From the NCBI GenBank assembly GCA_023374025.1, contig SIJG01000011.1, forward strand, positions 2,078,574-2,142,573: a stretch of DNA of 64,000 nt. The letters run 5' to 3'. A program made the position numbers and the translations under genes. Below are positions 34,910 to 46,271 of this stretch, in pieces (the first letter of the stretch is position 1; every line of letters begins with the position of its first letter). The notes below the pieces were generated by a model. That model did no database searches and was not told where the DNA came from. It worked only from the letters and a program-made list of their open reading frames with translations. This DNA comes from Heterodera schachtii. Its lineage: Eukaryota > Nematoda > Chromadorea > Rhabditida > Heteroderidae.

Positions 34910-35362
34910 TCACCTATTCGTCCGTTTGTACGCCTTTCCGTCCTCATTTGTCTGTGGCGTTTTGGCACTTTCGTCCCCATTTTTGGCGATTGGCACGGCG
35001 TCAACAAAAACGCCGATACTGTAATCGTCGTCCACACGATAATCGTACTCGTCACTGCTGTTTGGATCAGTTGCTGAAAGCGGGATAATTAAGTGCCGAA
35101 TTTGGGGACAATGAATGTGATTGACTCCCACTAAATTTTGGCAAATTACCCGCCTAATTACTTCCTAATTAGCCGTTTACCTACGCCTAATCCTTCCTTC
35201 TGATCAGCCAATTATTAATTTTCCCCATTTATCTGTGCCACCTTTTTTCTGCGTTTTGTGTTGGCGTCGCGAGATGGCCCCGTCGGCGGAGCACAAAAAG
35301 AGGGAGAAAAAAGTGAGCAAAACGGCGACGAGAAAAATTGGATGAATTTCGATGGAAAACAT
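34910..35362 (-). CDS. FVDAVP-family small secreted peptide 5
   Basis: Exon 1 (35242-35362) runs from ATG with a clear signal peptide (IFLVAVLLTFFSLFLCSADG) and a basic SRRQHKTQKK. It is spliced in phase 1 (AAAAAAG|GTGGCA to CTTTCAG) to exon 2 (34910-35073). Exon 2 encodes ATDPNSSDEYDYRVDDD, then YSIGVFVDAVPIAKNG, then a hydrophilic tail with DGKAYKR. About 94 residues in total. This is the best two-exon model of the family, and I used it to define the family intron phase. Confidence 0.75.
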
Positions 35363-38300
35363 TGGGGGAATGAAATGTGAAACTTGCTAAAATTTAATGG
35401 TTTACAATTTAAAAATTTGACGCAAAAATTGACAATTTTTGGGGGGGGGGGCGAAAGGCAAAAAACTTCCGCCTTTTTTTACAGAAACGTTTAAATTTAA
35501 ATTGGAAAATGAGAACGAATCAGCAGAGAAACATATTTTTTTTAAAGAATAAAATAAACATAGTTTTTTATTTAAAATATAATATTAAATAAATGAAATA
35601 ATATTTTTTAAATGTAATTTTACAATTTCTACGAAAACTTCGACCCCCGCGGCGAAAATGGACAAAAAGTGAGGGAGGGAGAGGGTCATATGAGAAGGGG
35701 GGGGGGACATCAGCAGAACGGACCAAGGACACACAGCCCATCATATGGCAACAAATTTGGGCATTCTTTGGGGGGAAAGGAACGCCCGGGGGGGGGGGGG
35801 GGCAAAAAGGCAATTAAATGGGAGGGAAAGAAAGACAAGAAAAGTGTGTTTTGAACTCGGTAATTGGGACCAATGTTGAGAAATTGCATCATAAAATGCA
35901 TTCATTAAGTAAATGTCCATCAAAATGTTAAAAAATTTATATATTCCAATTTATCATTTATCAATAAATCGCCATTAAATAAAGAAAACCAAATGGGAGT
36001 TCTTTTTACAAATGCCAATGTTCGGCAGAGAATCGTCAAATGAAAGTGCCATTTAAAAATTAAGCAAATATCGGCAGAAATGCGTCGAGATTCGAGAGCC
36101 AAAAAAATAATAATTTATTTTTCGAAATCGGAGCGAGAATCTCAGGGTCAGCAAAACGTGCCGAAAGTGGCGAACAAAACCGCCGGGATTTAATAATTTC
36201 TGGCATATGAGCAGAACACCAACACCCAGCAGATGATGGGGGGAGGAACTAAAATTTTGGGGAATTTATGGGGGGAGGGGGGGGGGGGAGGAGAGGGAGC
36301 AGTACCCTCCAATTTGAACTGCACAAAGTGCGGAATTGGAAAAGTAATCGCCCAATCGAAGGCAAAACGGAGCAAAACAACAACAACAAAACAACACCAT
36401 TATTCATTTGTTGTTTTGAGTTGGGCATTTTGGGCGTCACTTTCACAGAGGAAAAGTGGCGAAGGCCAAAAAACAATTCGAAGGTCGGAAAAAGCGAAAA
36501 AAGGGGGAAAATGGGGGAATTACGGAAAAACGGAGGAAAAGGCAAAAAAAGGGAAAGTGGGGGAAAGTGGGGGAGATGGATTTGGTGTTTTGGTGCTGTT
36601 TCGGGAGTGTCCATGAAGGTCATTCATTATTCACGCACTTTGGCATTGCTGATCAATGACCACAGATCAGTAGGGCACCAAATTTAAATGTCTTTTTTAT
36701 CCAAAAATCCGAAATCAAATGTCTCAGAATTGAATGAAATTTTGTATAAAGCCAAAAGAACAAAGCTAACATTTTGAAGCCGATAATTTCATGCCGTTTC
36801 CTTCGTTTGATGGTTTATTTGGTCACCAGTGGAACAACAACGAGCAGTTCAGTGAAAATTGTTAAATCAACAAATTTGATAAGAAATGAATGGAAATGAA
36901 AACAGAAAAGGGGCGACTGATCAATCAGTTTTATGATCAGTGATCGGCGAAATGAATGACACAGGACACTTTGCCAATGAATGAGCGGAGCCAACGCCAA
37001 ACCGAAACGAATTATCGGAATGAATGGGCCAACTTCCGCCCATTTGTGGGCCCCGTCGGCGAACTTTCGCAACATTCCCCCCCCCCCCCCCCCCTCTTCT
37101 GATCACATGTCGCGCGCGACTGATCACTTGGCGAAAATGGACCCCAAAAATGATGGGCGAAGGTCGTTTCACTCGTAAATGATCCAATTCTTTTTTCCCT
37201 TTTTTATTTTCCCTTTTCGGCCGTTTGTATTATTTTATTTTTTGGGTCTTCCCCCAACAAAACCTGTCCTTCCGCTTGTCCCAAACACAACAACAATTTA
37301 TAAGCAATGGCAATGTTTGGCGTTTGGAGGGACAAAAAAAGCGAAAAAAAGAAGGAAAATAATGGACAAAAATGGAAACATAATGATAATTAGTAACTCA
37401 TAATCTAATTAATTAAATATTCAAATGATGGAAAGAAATAAATGAAAGTGAAAGGCGTCGGCGAATTTTTGGTCATTTCGCCGCGGGGGAAAGAGCGCCA
37501 ACGAAACGCGAATGAATCTTCGGCGCGGCTGGTCAATTGCACAAGGGCTGGGTGGATGGATCATCACCAGCGCCAGCATCATCAGCAGACCAGTGACATG
37601 GGTTCGGTGGGACGGGAGGGATTTATAAGGGGGGGGGGGAGGGAGGGAGGGATCGGGAAAATCCGGATTTTAGGGGGGGAAGAGGATTCATTGACTGACT
37701 GACCAATCGCCAGCAGCAGCAACCTGCTGCTGATCAGCATCATCCTGCGCTGATCAGTGCCGCCCTCTGCTGATCACTTCCATCCATTTGTCCGTCGTCA
37801 TCCCCCCCCCGCCCCCCCCAAGCTTTGATCAGTCGGATCATCGCGCCAGCGCCAAAAGCGCATGCAGCATAATCTCTCTGCCTCATGTCAGGTTGATCAG
37901 CAGGCAGCAGCAGACCAAAGATGCTTCTGCCGCCGCGCGTTTAGCGACGACTGTCACTGGAAGACACAAAACGCCTGGGGCAATGCAACGGCGGCGGCGG
38001 AAGGAAAAGGGAGGGACGATGGGGACGAAGACGGACGGACAGAAGAAAAGGGAAGAGAGCGGAGGGGAGGGGTACGGACTTGCGTTATCACACACACAAC
38101 AAGTAATTAATTAATTAAAACATTGTTGCAGGCGAACGGGATTTGCGCGTGTAAATGAGGAGGGTAATTAGGAGGGATGCTATTGCTAATAGCCGCCTCG
38201 CAGAAGACATGGACAAATGCTAAAAACCCCAAACAAATTCTCTTCTATAATCAAGGCAACTGCTCACAATGCTTTCAAAAAATAGCTCAATGGAAAATTG

Positions 38301-38490
38301 GGTCCTCTTAAAATATGCAATTTTTTAAACATAGCCTGGGCGACGCCCCCAAGCAGTACAAAAAACAAAACCCATCGAATGAATGTTTTCGTCAAATTAC
38401 ATGGGTCAATTCGTCAAATAAATAAATAAATAAATGTTTATTCATTTTATTTGAGTCATACTTTTAGATACGAATTGATATATGTTTAAA
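35363..38490. other. intergenic region without supported genes
   Basis: AT-rich with poly-G runs (35440, 35696, 35790, 36280, 37080, 37630). Frames at 36250-36690 and 37440-38110 are low-complexity. This stretch is also the 3' flank of the Spindly-motif gene, with TAAATAAATAAATAAATG near 38418. Confidence 0.35.
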
Positions 38491-41400
38491 TTATAAGTTA
38501 TTGCACAGTCCCCTCGTCGATGATCCGTCAAAACGGGCCAACTCGCGCTCCAAAATTCTGACGCGCTGCTCCAAAAGTGGCACCGACTCGGACCGTTGTT
38601 TCTCGAAGGACAACGCGTTCACCAACTCCTTCTCGCTCAGTTCCTTCTTTAGTAGCCGTTTTTCCAGTTTTTGTTTTGCGTGCCTAAATGGCAAATGAAT
38701 CGTTGAGACAATGTTCATTTAAACATCACAATGCCAAGAGCAAAGAATTTAAAAATCAGGACCAGCCGATTCGAGATGGACCTTTACAGATGTTAGAAAT
38801 TTTTCAAACAAAAAAATCTTAGAAATTATTATTGTAAGGAATTGTAAGAAAAAAGAATTTTCGAAAAATTTTGTGGTGAATTGATAAGATTAAAAAAATC
38901 TAAAAAATCGCTGAAATTTTTTCAATTTTTTTCTCAAGAATTTCTAAGTTAGTAAATTTAAAAAAATTTCCGAGGGGGGGGGGGGGCGAGCTGCTCACGT
39001 CCGGGGATGCCCTCCGCTCACATGTTCATGGTGTGCAGATTCTCCTGGAAAATGTTGTACTCCGCCGGCCGTTCCTTGGCCCATTGTTTCGCGTGTGTCC
39101 TCTCCAATTCCTCCACAATGTGAAGCCGTTCCAACAGACTTTTCTTCTCACTCAACAGCTCCTCCAACTCATTTTTCACTGCAAACAGAACAGCTTAAGG
39201 GGAAATGATAATAAAAAGAGAGAATATTGGTTAATTAATTGGAAAATGAAATAAACAAAGAAAAAAAAAACCCAAATACAACATTAACAGGTAAACCCTT
39301 AAAAAACATGGCAAAATCAAATAATACTGAAAAAAACGGTCGTAAATTTATGAAAATTTTGTTTTATGGGAGTGGGGGTCAAGTTCTTTTTATCGTTACA
39401 ATAGCTTTACCCTTTTTGTGCGTGTTATGAAAAAAACATTGGCATCCCTTTTTTGGTTATTACGATAGAAAATAAAATTGTCACATTTTCCTACCCAAAG
39501 TCGGCCCAGTCAATTCTTTTCCGTTGTGCAACACCAAAAGTTTGTCCTTTTCATCGACCATTTTCTTCAACCGTTCATTTTCACGCCGAAGAGTGCCATT
39601 GTCGGTGTGCAATATTGACAATTGTTCCTCTAATTTTGACTTTCCATCAATCACCTTAAAAAAGCAATGAAAAATCCAAAAAGGTGCATAAAAATGGGAC
39701 CTCGGCAAAAAGTGAATTGCCCTGAGCCGCCGTTTTGGCTTCGTTGCCCAATTTGAGTTGCTGTAGCTCGACTTGAAGCAGTGCCATCTCCTCAATCTGA
39801 AAGGGCACCACTCAACGGCACAATGCCAACAATCCGAACAATGCCTTTTCGTTGTATCTTCTGTTGAACTCCTCCTCCTGCACTTTCATTTTGCTCTTCA
39901 GCTCCCGAACTTTGGCCTTGTACTGTCCAACTTGGTCTTCCAATTTGCGCGTTTCCTGCAAAGAACCGAGAAATTCAGCTAATTAAAAAAAAAAAAAAAT
40001 TCCGTAAGTCACCAATGGTATCCCGGACTCGTTATTTAATTTCGAATTGCCACAATCTATTAGACATTTTGATACCATCGGCAAGCTCCAGACTCAATGG
40101 CATAACTTTGAAAGGATCCTTTTCAGTGCCAAAGATACCATACCTTTTGTAGCTGTTCCACCGTGTTCGAATCGTCCTGTGACCTTCGTATCATGGCGCT
40201 TTGCTCTTCCACCAGTTTCTCGAGTTGTTGTTGCTTGATGTCCGCCTCGTCCAGCTCAAATTGCAAGGTGAGTACACTTTCCTGTGCATTCGCGGCCCTC
40301 GACTCCGCGTCCTGCAGCTTCCTAGCCATGTTGGCATTCTGTGACTCCATCGCCTGCACTTGGTCCTCCAAGAGTTGGACGCGTTCGGCATTCGGTGCGA
40401 TTTGTGCCTGCAACCTAAAAAAGGTAATAATTTGCAACTATGTCGCGCCATTGGGGTTTGTAACAATCATTTGATTAGTAGTTTATCGAAATGTTTAAAA
40501 ATAAGATTTTGCATGTTTTTTGAAGAGCAATAATGTATAACAAAAACTTTTTAGGAAGCATTTTTGACCCATCTCGCTGAATAAATCTCTCTACCACTTT
40601 AAATAGCTTCTATGAAAAATAATTGATGCTTTATTTGGAAGGAGATTTAGGAACATCATAAAAATCAGGGCCCGAATTTTGAAAGTAACGGGACCGGGCC
40701 GTACGGTAAAAGCCCACCGGGCTTAATTTTAAAATTTTTTGATAATTCATCGCCCGCAAATGTCGGGGAACAATTTGAAAAGACGAAGCAATTTGTGTTT
40801 CGCTTCTACCTTTCGATATTCTTCAACAGATTGTTGTTTTCACGTTCCTTCTGCTGACACAACTCTTCCGCCTTGTCTTTCTCGCGACCGAACACATCGC
40901 GGATTTGACGAAGAGCCTTCACTTCCCTCTCAAGCGCATGGATTCGGACCACTTCTTCACCTCTCGAAGACGTAACGACCTAAAAAAAAAGTGCATTTAA
41001 ATTAGGTGTACACGAAATTTTTTTTGTTTTTTGTTTGGGCTATGAATCCAGTCCGGCCACTCACAATCAGCACACGTACTTGCATTCGTAAGACCCCACG
41101 GACCTTGAGAATTGGACTGTTTCCGCTAGGGAAAAACGACTTTCTGGCCGAATTGAACTTTGGCGTTTGTGCAAAGTTGAGCGAGCTGTGCCGACGCCGT
41201 TCGCCATTCTCTTTGTCCTCCTCTTTGATGTCGCTGTGCAACAGTTTGGGCCATGGAGCGAAAGTCCAGCAGCGACGGTCGTCGAGACATTCAATCTGAA
41301 ACAAATCCAAGGACAAAAATGAGTATTTGTAGAATGTCAAAAATCAGTATTTGCAGGATGAAACTTACGACAGCGGCAAAGTGCCGTTGATGTTTGTCCT

Positions 41401-41887
41401 CCAACCGTTCACAAATGGTCGAAAATGCCTCCGTTTGGAGTAAACGGAAAGTGTATAGCATAGCCAAATGAATCTTAGGGTCAAAAAAAAAGTGAAAGAA
41501 CAAAAATTGGGTGCCACTTTGGTTGCCTCGGACAAATCCCCACTCTCCGCAGCCTCAGGACGCAAATGCGAATGAAACTCCTCATCCAAACCGTGCGCAA
41601 TAATATCAATGGCATTGCGAAAACCAAAGTTAGGGTCGTCAATGAAAGTGAGTGTGCCGGACTTCCTGGGGAAAATGCAAAGTAAAAAGACGGATGGAAA
41701 AAATGGACAATAAATGTACATGTAATTGGCTAAAATTGGCATCAAATTGCGCACTTCCTTCAATGATTGGCAGTCTTCCAGGCCAATTCTGGCCGCCAAT
41801 AAATTATACTAAATTGAAATCACTGCAAAAAGAGAATCGCATTTTACTAACAAATGCCAAAATAGCAGCGCTATTGGCGTCGTCCAT
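38491..41887 (-). CDS. coiled-coil dynein/dynactin adaptor with Spindly motif (copy A, intact)
   Basis: Twelve exons join in phase to 575 codons: 41852-41887, 41720-41808, 41518-41665, 41369-41473, 41104-41295, 40810-40979, 40144-40414, 39845-39955, 39701-39796, 39495-39654, 39022-39178 and 38491-38683. Residues 1 to about 130 form a globular, non-coiled region (GFRNAIDIIAHGLDEEF, then HLAMLYTFRLLQTEAF), whose place recalls the Hook/NuMA N-terminal domain. A TP/SP-rich linker (FAQTPKFNSARKSF) follows, then long coiled coil. GNSLFAEVIDGKSKLEEQL matches the Spindly box (GNSLFAEVxD), which contacts the dynactin pointed end in dynein adaptors. The protein is therefore likely cytoplasmic or at kinetochores, linking cargo to dynein. 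It could be the Spindly or Hook/ZYG-12-type gene; I cannot decide. The exon 8/9 intron is GC-AG. It is head-to-head with a mirror copy. Confidence 0.75.
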
Positions 41888-44375
41888 GTTGGCGAACAGT
41901 GAGTGATGCGTCTGTCGATGCAGTTTTATTCTCAATTTTTGTAAGGGCCCAAATGTTTTGAATTTATCCTATTTTTCTTAAATTACTGGGGAGATGAATG
42001 TATGAAAATAGCTTATTAGATAGAGTTAGTTAGTTAGTTGCTGTCGAATTTTACGTTTTTAAATAGGATTTAAATTTTTTAAGAAAAAATTTTAAATTTT
42101 AAATTTGAAAAAAAAAACTTTAAACATTTTGACAAACATATTGACTTTTCTTTTTAAAATTTAAAAAAATCTTCTAATTTTTTTATGTAAAAAATAAACT
42201 AAAGCGCCTAAAAACTTATTTTCTTTCTCTTCTTCTTACCAATAATTCAGGAAAAATAGGATAAATTCATTCTGCATCGACAACGCATCACTCACTGTTC
42301 GCCAACATGGACGACGCCAATAGCGCTGCTATTTTGGCATTTGTTAGTAAAATGCGATTCTCTTTTTGCAGTGATTTCAATTTAGTATAATTTATTGGCG
42401 GCCAGAATTGGCCTGGAAGACTGCCAATCATTGAAGGAAGTGCGCAATTTGATGCCAATTTTAGCCAATTACATGTACATTTATTGTCCATTTTTTCCAT
42501 CCGTCTTTTTACTTTGCATTTTCCCCAGGAAGTCCGGCACACTCACTTTCATTGACGACCCTAACTTTGGTTTTCGCAATGCCATTGATATTATTGCGCA
42601 CGGTTTGGATGAGGAGTTTCATTCGCATTTGCGTCCTGAGGCTGCGGAGAGTGGGGATTTGTCCGAGGCAACCAAAGTGGCACCCAATTTTTGTTCTTTC
42701 ACTTTTTTTGGACCCTAAGATTCATTTGGCTATGCTATACACTTTCCGTTTACTCCAAACGGAGGCATTTTCGACCATTTGTGAACGGTTGGAGGACAAA
42801 CATCAACGGCACTTTGCCGCTGTTGTAAGTTTCATCCTGCAAATACTGATTTTTGACATTCTACAAATACTCATTTTTGTCCTTGGATTTGTTTCAGATT
42901 GAATGTCTCGACGACCGTCGCTGTTGGACTTTCGCTCCATGGCCCAAACTGTTGCACAGCGACATCAAAGAGGAGGACAAAGAGAATGGCGAACGGCGTC
43001 GGCACAGCTCGCTCAACTTTGCACAAACGCCAAAGTTCAATTCGGCCAGAAAGTCGTTTTTCCCTAGCGGAAACAGTCCAATTCTCAAGGTCCGTGGGGT
43101 GTTACGAATGCAAGTACGTGCTGACAATGAGCGGATGGATTAATTTGAAGCATTAATTATGTTTGTTACATAAAGTTACCCCAATTTGTTCTTTTTGCAA
43201 AAGCTATATTATTTAATTCTAAAAAGTCTAATACCAGTCCTGGTTTTCTTGGCTTTTCTTTCCTTTGTCTCAACTCTTGGGGTCAATTCTCAAATTTCAA
43301 AAATATTGATTCTCGAGCAACCCTAATTTTAAGATTGTTTCCAGGTCGTTTCGTCACCGCGAGGCGAAGAAGTAGTCAGAATCCATGCGCTTGAGAGGGA
43401 AGTGAAGTCATTGCGCGCAATTCGCGACATTTTTGGCCAAGAAAAGGACAGAGCCGAGGAATTGTGTCAGCAGAAGGAACGCGAGAACAACAATCTGTTG
43501 AAGAAAATTGAGAGGTATAAATTGGGGACAGGGGGTTTATTCATTTTCGGCACCAAATGCCTGGTTAAGTGTAAGTCGGATTTTTCAAAAAAAAAAAAAG
43601 TCGTGCCATTGCCGGTACATAGCCCTACTTAAACGAACTTGGCATTTCGCACTATTTGTTGTTGCTTTATGTACGGTGAATTACATTTTCAGGTTGCAGG
43701 CACAAATCACATTCATCGCACCGAATGCCGAACGCGTCCCACTTTTGGAGGACCAAGTGCAGGCGATGGAGTCACAGAATGCCAACATGGCCAAGAATGC
43801 GGAGAAGTTCGCGGCCGACCTGCAGTTTGAGTTGAAAAAGATGGACATCAAACATGACCACTTGGAGAAGATGGTGGAAGAGCAAAGCGCCATGATTCGA
43901 ATGTCACGGGACGATTCGGACGCGGTGGAACAACTCCGAAAGGTACGGAGCATGTTTACGCAATCAGAAAAAAACTCGAACGGTGGGTCGGGACTCCAAA
44001 AATTTTGAAAAGTATGAGAAAATAGTCCATTTATTTTGCATCTTCTTGGGTCGAAATTTTAATCGCCCCACTGAGAAATGACATAATTTCTCTATTTTTT
44101 GTAGGAAACGCGCAAATTGGAAGACCAAGTTGGACAGTACAAGGCCAAAGTTCGGGAGCTGAAGAGCAAAATGAAAGTGCAGGAGGAGGAGTTCAACAGA
44201 AGATACAACGAAAAGGCATTGTTCGGATTGTTGGCATTGTGCCGTTGAGTGGTGCCCTTTCAGGTTGAGGAGATGGCACTGCTTCAAGTCGAGCTACAGC
44301 AACTCAAATTGGGCAACGAAGCCAAAACGGTGGCTCAAGGCAATTCACTCTTTGCCGAGGTCCATTTTTAATGCC
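39700..44375. repeat. large inverted duplication, arms about 2.1-2.3 kb
   Basis: Left arm about 39700-41980, right arm about 42250-44375, in opposite orientation around a spacer of about 270 bp. Exons 1-9 of the same gene, with their intron positions and the GC-AG intron, are present in both. Non-coding frames inside the arms also match exactly (84 identical residues antisense to exons 1-3), showing near-identity of the inner parts, introns included. The outer parts have diverged. Confidence 0.9.
41888..42306. promoter_or_regulatory. shared divergent upstream region at centre of the inverted duplication
   Basis: 419 bp between the two start codons. Its ends are inverted repeats: GTTGGCGAACAGTGAGTGATGCG plus GAATTTATCCTATTTTTC on one side and their complements on the other, each 18-23 bp block being contiguous. 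About 270 bp of unpaired AT-rich sequence, with a (GTTA)n run, lies at the centre. Probably carries promoters for both copies. Confidence 0.45.
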
Positions 44376-44523
44376 ATTTTTTGTGTTTTTTTAACTCTAT
44401 TTTTTAAATTTATTTGATTTTTTCAGATCGTTTCTTTGACTGATGTTCTCGGCATTGCCTTTCGGCCCTGTCCAAATGCGCGATATATGCTTCAGAATGA
44501 ATTTGAGCCGTCCGTGCTGCTGA
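42307..44523 (+). CDS. truncated mirror copy B of the Spindly-motif gene
   Basis: Exons 42307-42342, 42386-42474, 42529-42676, 42720-42824, 42898-43089, 43345-43514, 43693-43942, 44105-44215 and 44264-44359 repeat exons 1-9 of copy A with all phases kept and no stop. Exon 7 is 21 nt shorter and rewritten (AKNAEKFAADLQFELKK against an ARKLQDAESRAANAQ version). The GC-AG intron is kept. After GNSLFAEV, homology ends: copy A exons 10-12 are absent. A possible exon 44428-44523 adds IVSLTDVLGIAFGPV and a stop; reading straight on stops at 44371. The product would be about 400-430 residues, retaining the globular domain, most coiled coil and the Spindly box but not the C-terminus. It may be functional or a young pseudogene; absence of frameshifts argues for recent origin or selection. 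Confidence 0.7.
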
Positions 44524-44816
44524 ATGTCATGCTCAGTCCCGAAACCGACTCCGTTTGATTATTGTTGCTCTTTCCCCTACAAAATTTTTGCCATGATATT
44601 TTATCTTGTCTTTGCGCAAATTGCGGCTGCCGTGATCCCAGCTTTAATTGCTTATCATTCCCACATTTTTTATACTCATTTGATGTTTTTTCGCTATTTG
44701 AGAAAATTTTTTTGTATTCCTATTTAAAATGGCAATTGTTTGCTGTCATTTTACCTTTACTAATTCAAAATTTCTTTTTCTATAATTTTTTTCATTGTTT
44801 TTATGATTTTTCTCTG

Positions 44817-46271
44817 ATGGGCAATTTCTTTGGCATTCGGACAAAAGCGAACAGATCTCCGCCAGCGGTAACTGATCATGACCGAACGACCTTGGTAAGT
44901 ACAAACGATTACAAAAAACTTCTGGCTTATAAGTCGGAATTTTAAGAATCCGCTTACAGTGAGTACTTTTGTGATTGTGAGAATTTTAAGAATTCTGGAC
45001 AAAGTTTTGTCGACGCGCTCCCGAAGTGATTATAGTTTAAGAACACAGAATTTTTGCAATAATTATGAGAAAATTGAGTCCAACATTTGTTAATTGCATG
45101 GCATTGTTTTATATAATGCAGTTGCATCAATTTTCAGTCGTTGAAAATGCAGCGCGACAAATTGCGCCAAGCGTGTCAACGGTACGAGCGCAACATCGCC
45201 AAGGACGCGGAGAGAGCGCGGGCACTGCTCAGAGACGGACGCAAAGAGTGGGCAAATGGGGAACGGATGCTAATGAGGAAAAGCACACAGTGACAAACGC
45301 ACCACCCCCTTTGAAGCCGAGCATTGTTACTGTTGAAGAGGAAGCGCTACCAGGAGACGATGATCAATCGGATCGGCGGATTCATGGAGCAGGTGGAGCG
45401 GACGATCACCGACATGGAGATGGCACAGATCAACAGGGAAGTGTTCGACAACCTTCGGCTTGGCACCGAGGCATTGAAGGCACTGAACGAGGCAGGCACT
45501 TTCGGAATAATTGACCCGCTCAAATTGCCAACTATTCCTAGAAAGTTTGAAAATTTCTTTTAGACAATTTCTTTGGACGAAGTTGAACGTTTAATGGAGG
45601 AGAGCAAAGAGGCGCAAGAATTTCAGGAGGTCCTTTCTAAGATAGAGTCAATTTCTTTTGTGTTGTTATTGCCCTCTGTCTCGCTGATTTCCAGGAATTG
45701 TCCACCATTTTGGGCCAACAAATGTCGGAGGAGGACAACGACATGGTGGAGGAAGAGTTTGAGCGAATGCTCTTCGAACAAATGCCACAAATGCCGGCAG
45801 TGCCAACGGAGCAACCGACGGACACAAAAGAGGGACGGAAAACAGCGGACGAAGAGAGGAGAAAGGGTACGGTGAAGGGGATGGGGTAACTTATTGTGGG
45901 ATTTGTTGGTCACTTTTTCATAAAATGGAATGTACCCACTGGGGGAGGGGGCAACAAATTACGTTTTGTCCGCTTTTACATTTTAGAAACTTTTCAGTTG
46001 AATTTTGCATTTGAAAATTGATTAAATTAAAAATTTAATGTCTCTCGGTTCCTTAAATGAAAGAAGAAATTTATTATTAGAAAAATGTGAAGAATTTCTT
46101 CATTTATTGCTCAATTATTTTTGCTTAATTACCCTTTTGGAATGTCATTATCAGTGATTTACGAATTCTTTCTAATTTTAATTTACTATGATTCGTTTTC
46201 ACTTCACTTATTTTTTAGAGGAGAAGGAGCCAAAACAACGGAGGGAGGCGGTGGCGCAGGAGGCGACCTAA
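44817..46271 (+). CDS. vps-20: CHMP6 / VPS20, ESCRT-III subunit
   Basis: ESCRT-III nucleator linking ESCRT-II to CHMP4 filaments in multivesicular-body sorting. Exons 44817-44894, 45138-45247, 45317-45491, 45564-45629, 45695-45866 and 46219-46271 join in phase to about 217 codons, near the usual 200. It begins MGNFFGIR, a Gly-2 N-myristoylation start as in CHMP6. The helical core reads KMQRDKLRQACQRYER, ARALLRDGRKD, LLLLKRKRYQETMINRI and ISLDEVERLMEESKEAQEFQ. An acidic C-terminal region (MSEEDNDMVEEEFERML) follows, with PAVP as a likely MIM-type segment and a charged end. The intron 45492-45563 starts GC. The start lies about 290 bp past the truncated copy B, so the duplication breakpoint has come close to its promoter. 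Confidence 0.9.

Noticed and set aside
44428..44558. Longer chimeric exon for copy B ending in SPETDSV
   Set aside because: A recount of bases showed I had slipped one base; the correct frame stops at 44523.
38491..46271. Initial idea that the coiled-coil gene and copy B were dynactin p150, and that copy B continued into the VPS20 exons
   Set aside because: The globular N-terminus and GNSLFAEV box do not fit p150, which would have a CAP-Gly domain. VPS20 has its own MGNFFG start and consistent exon phases.
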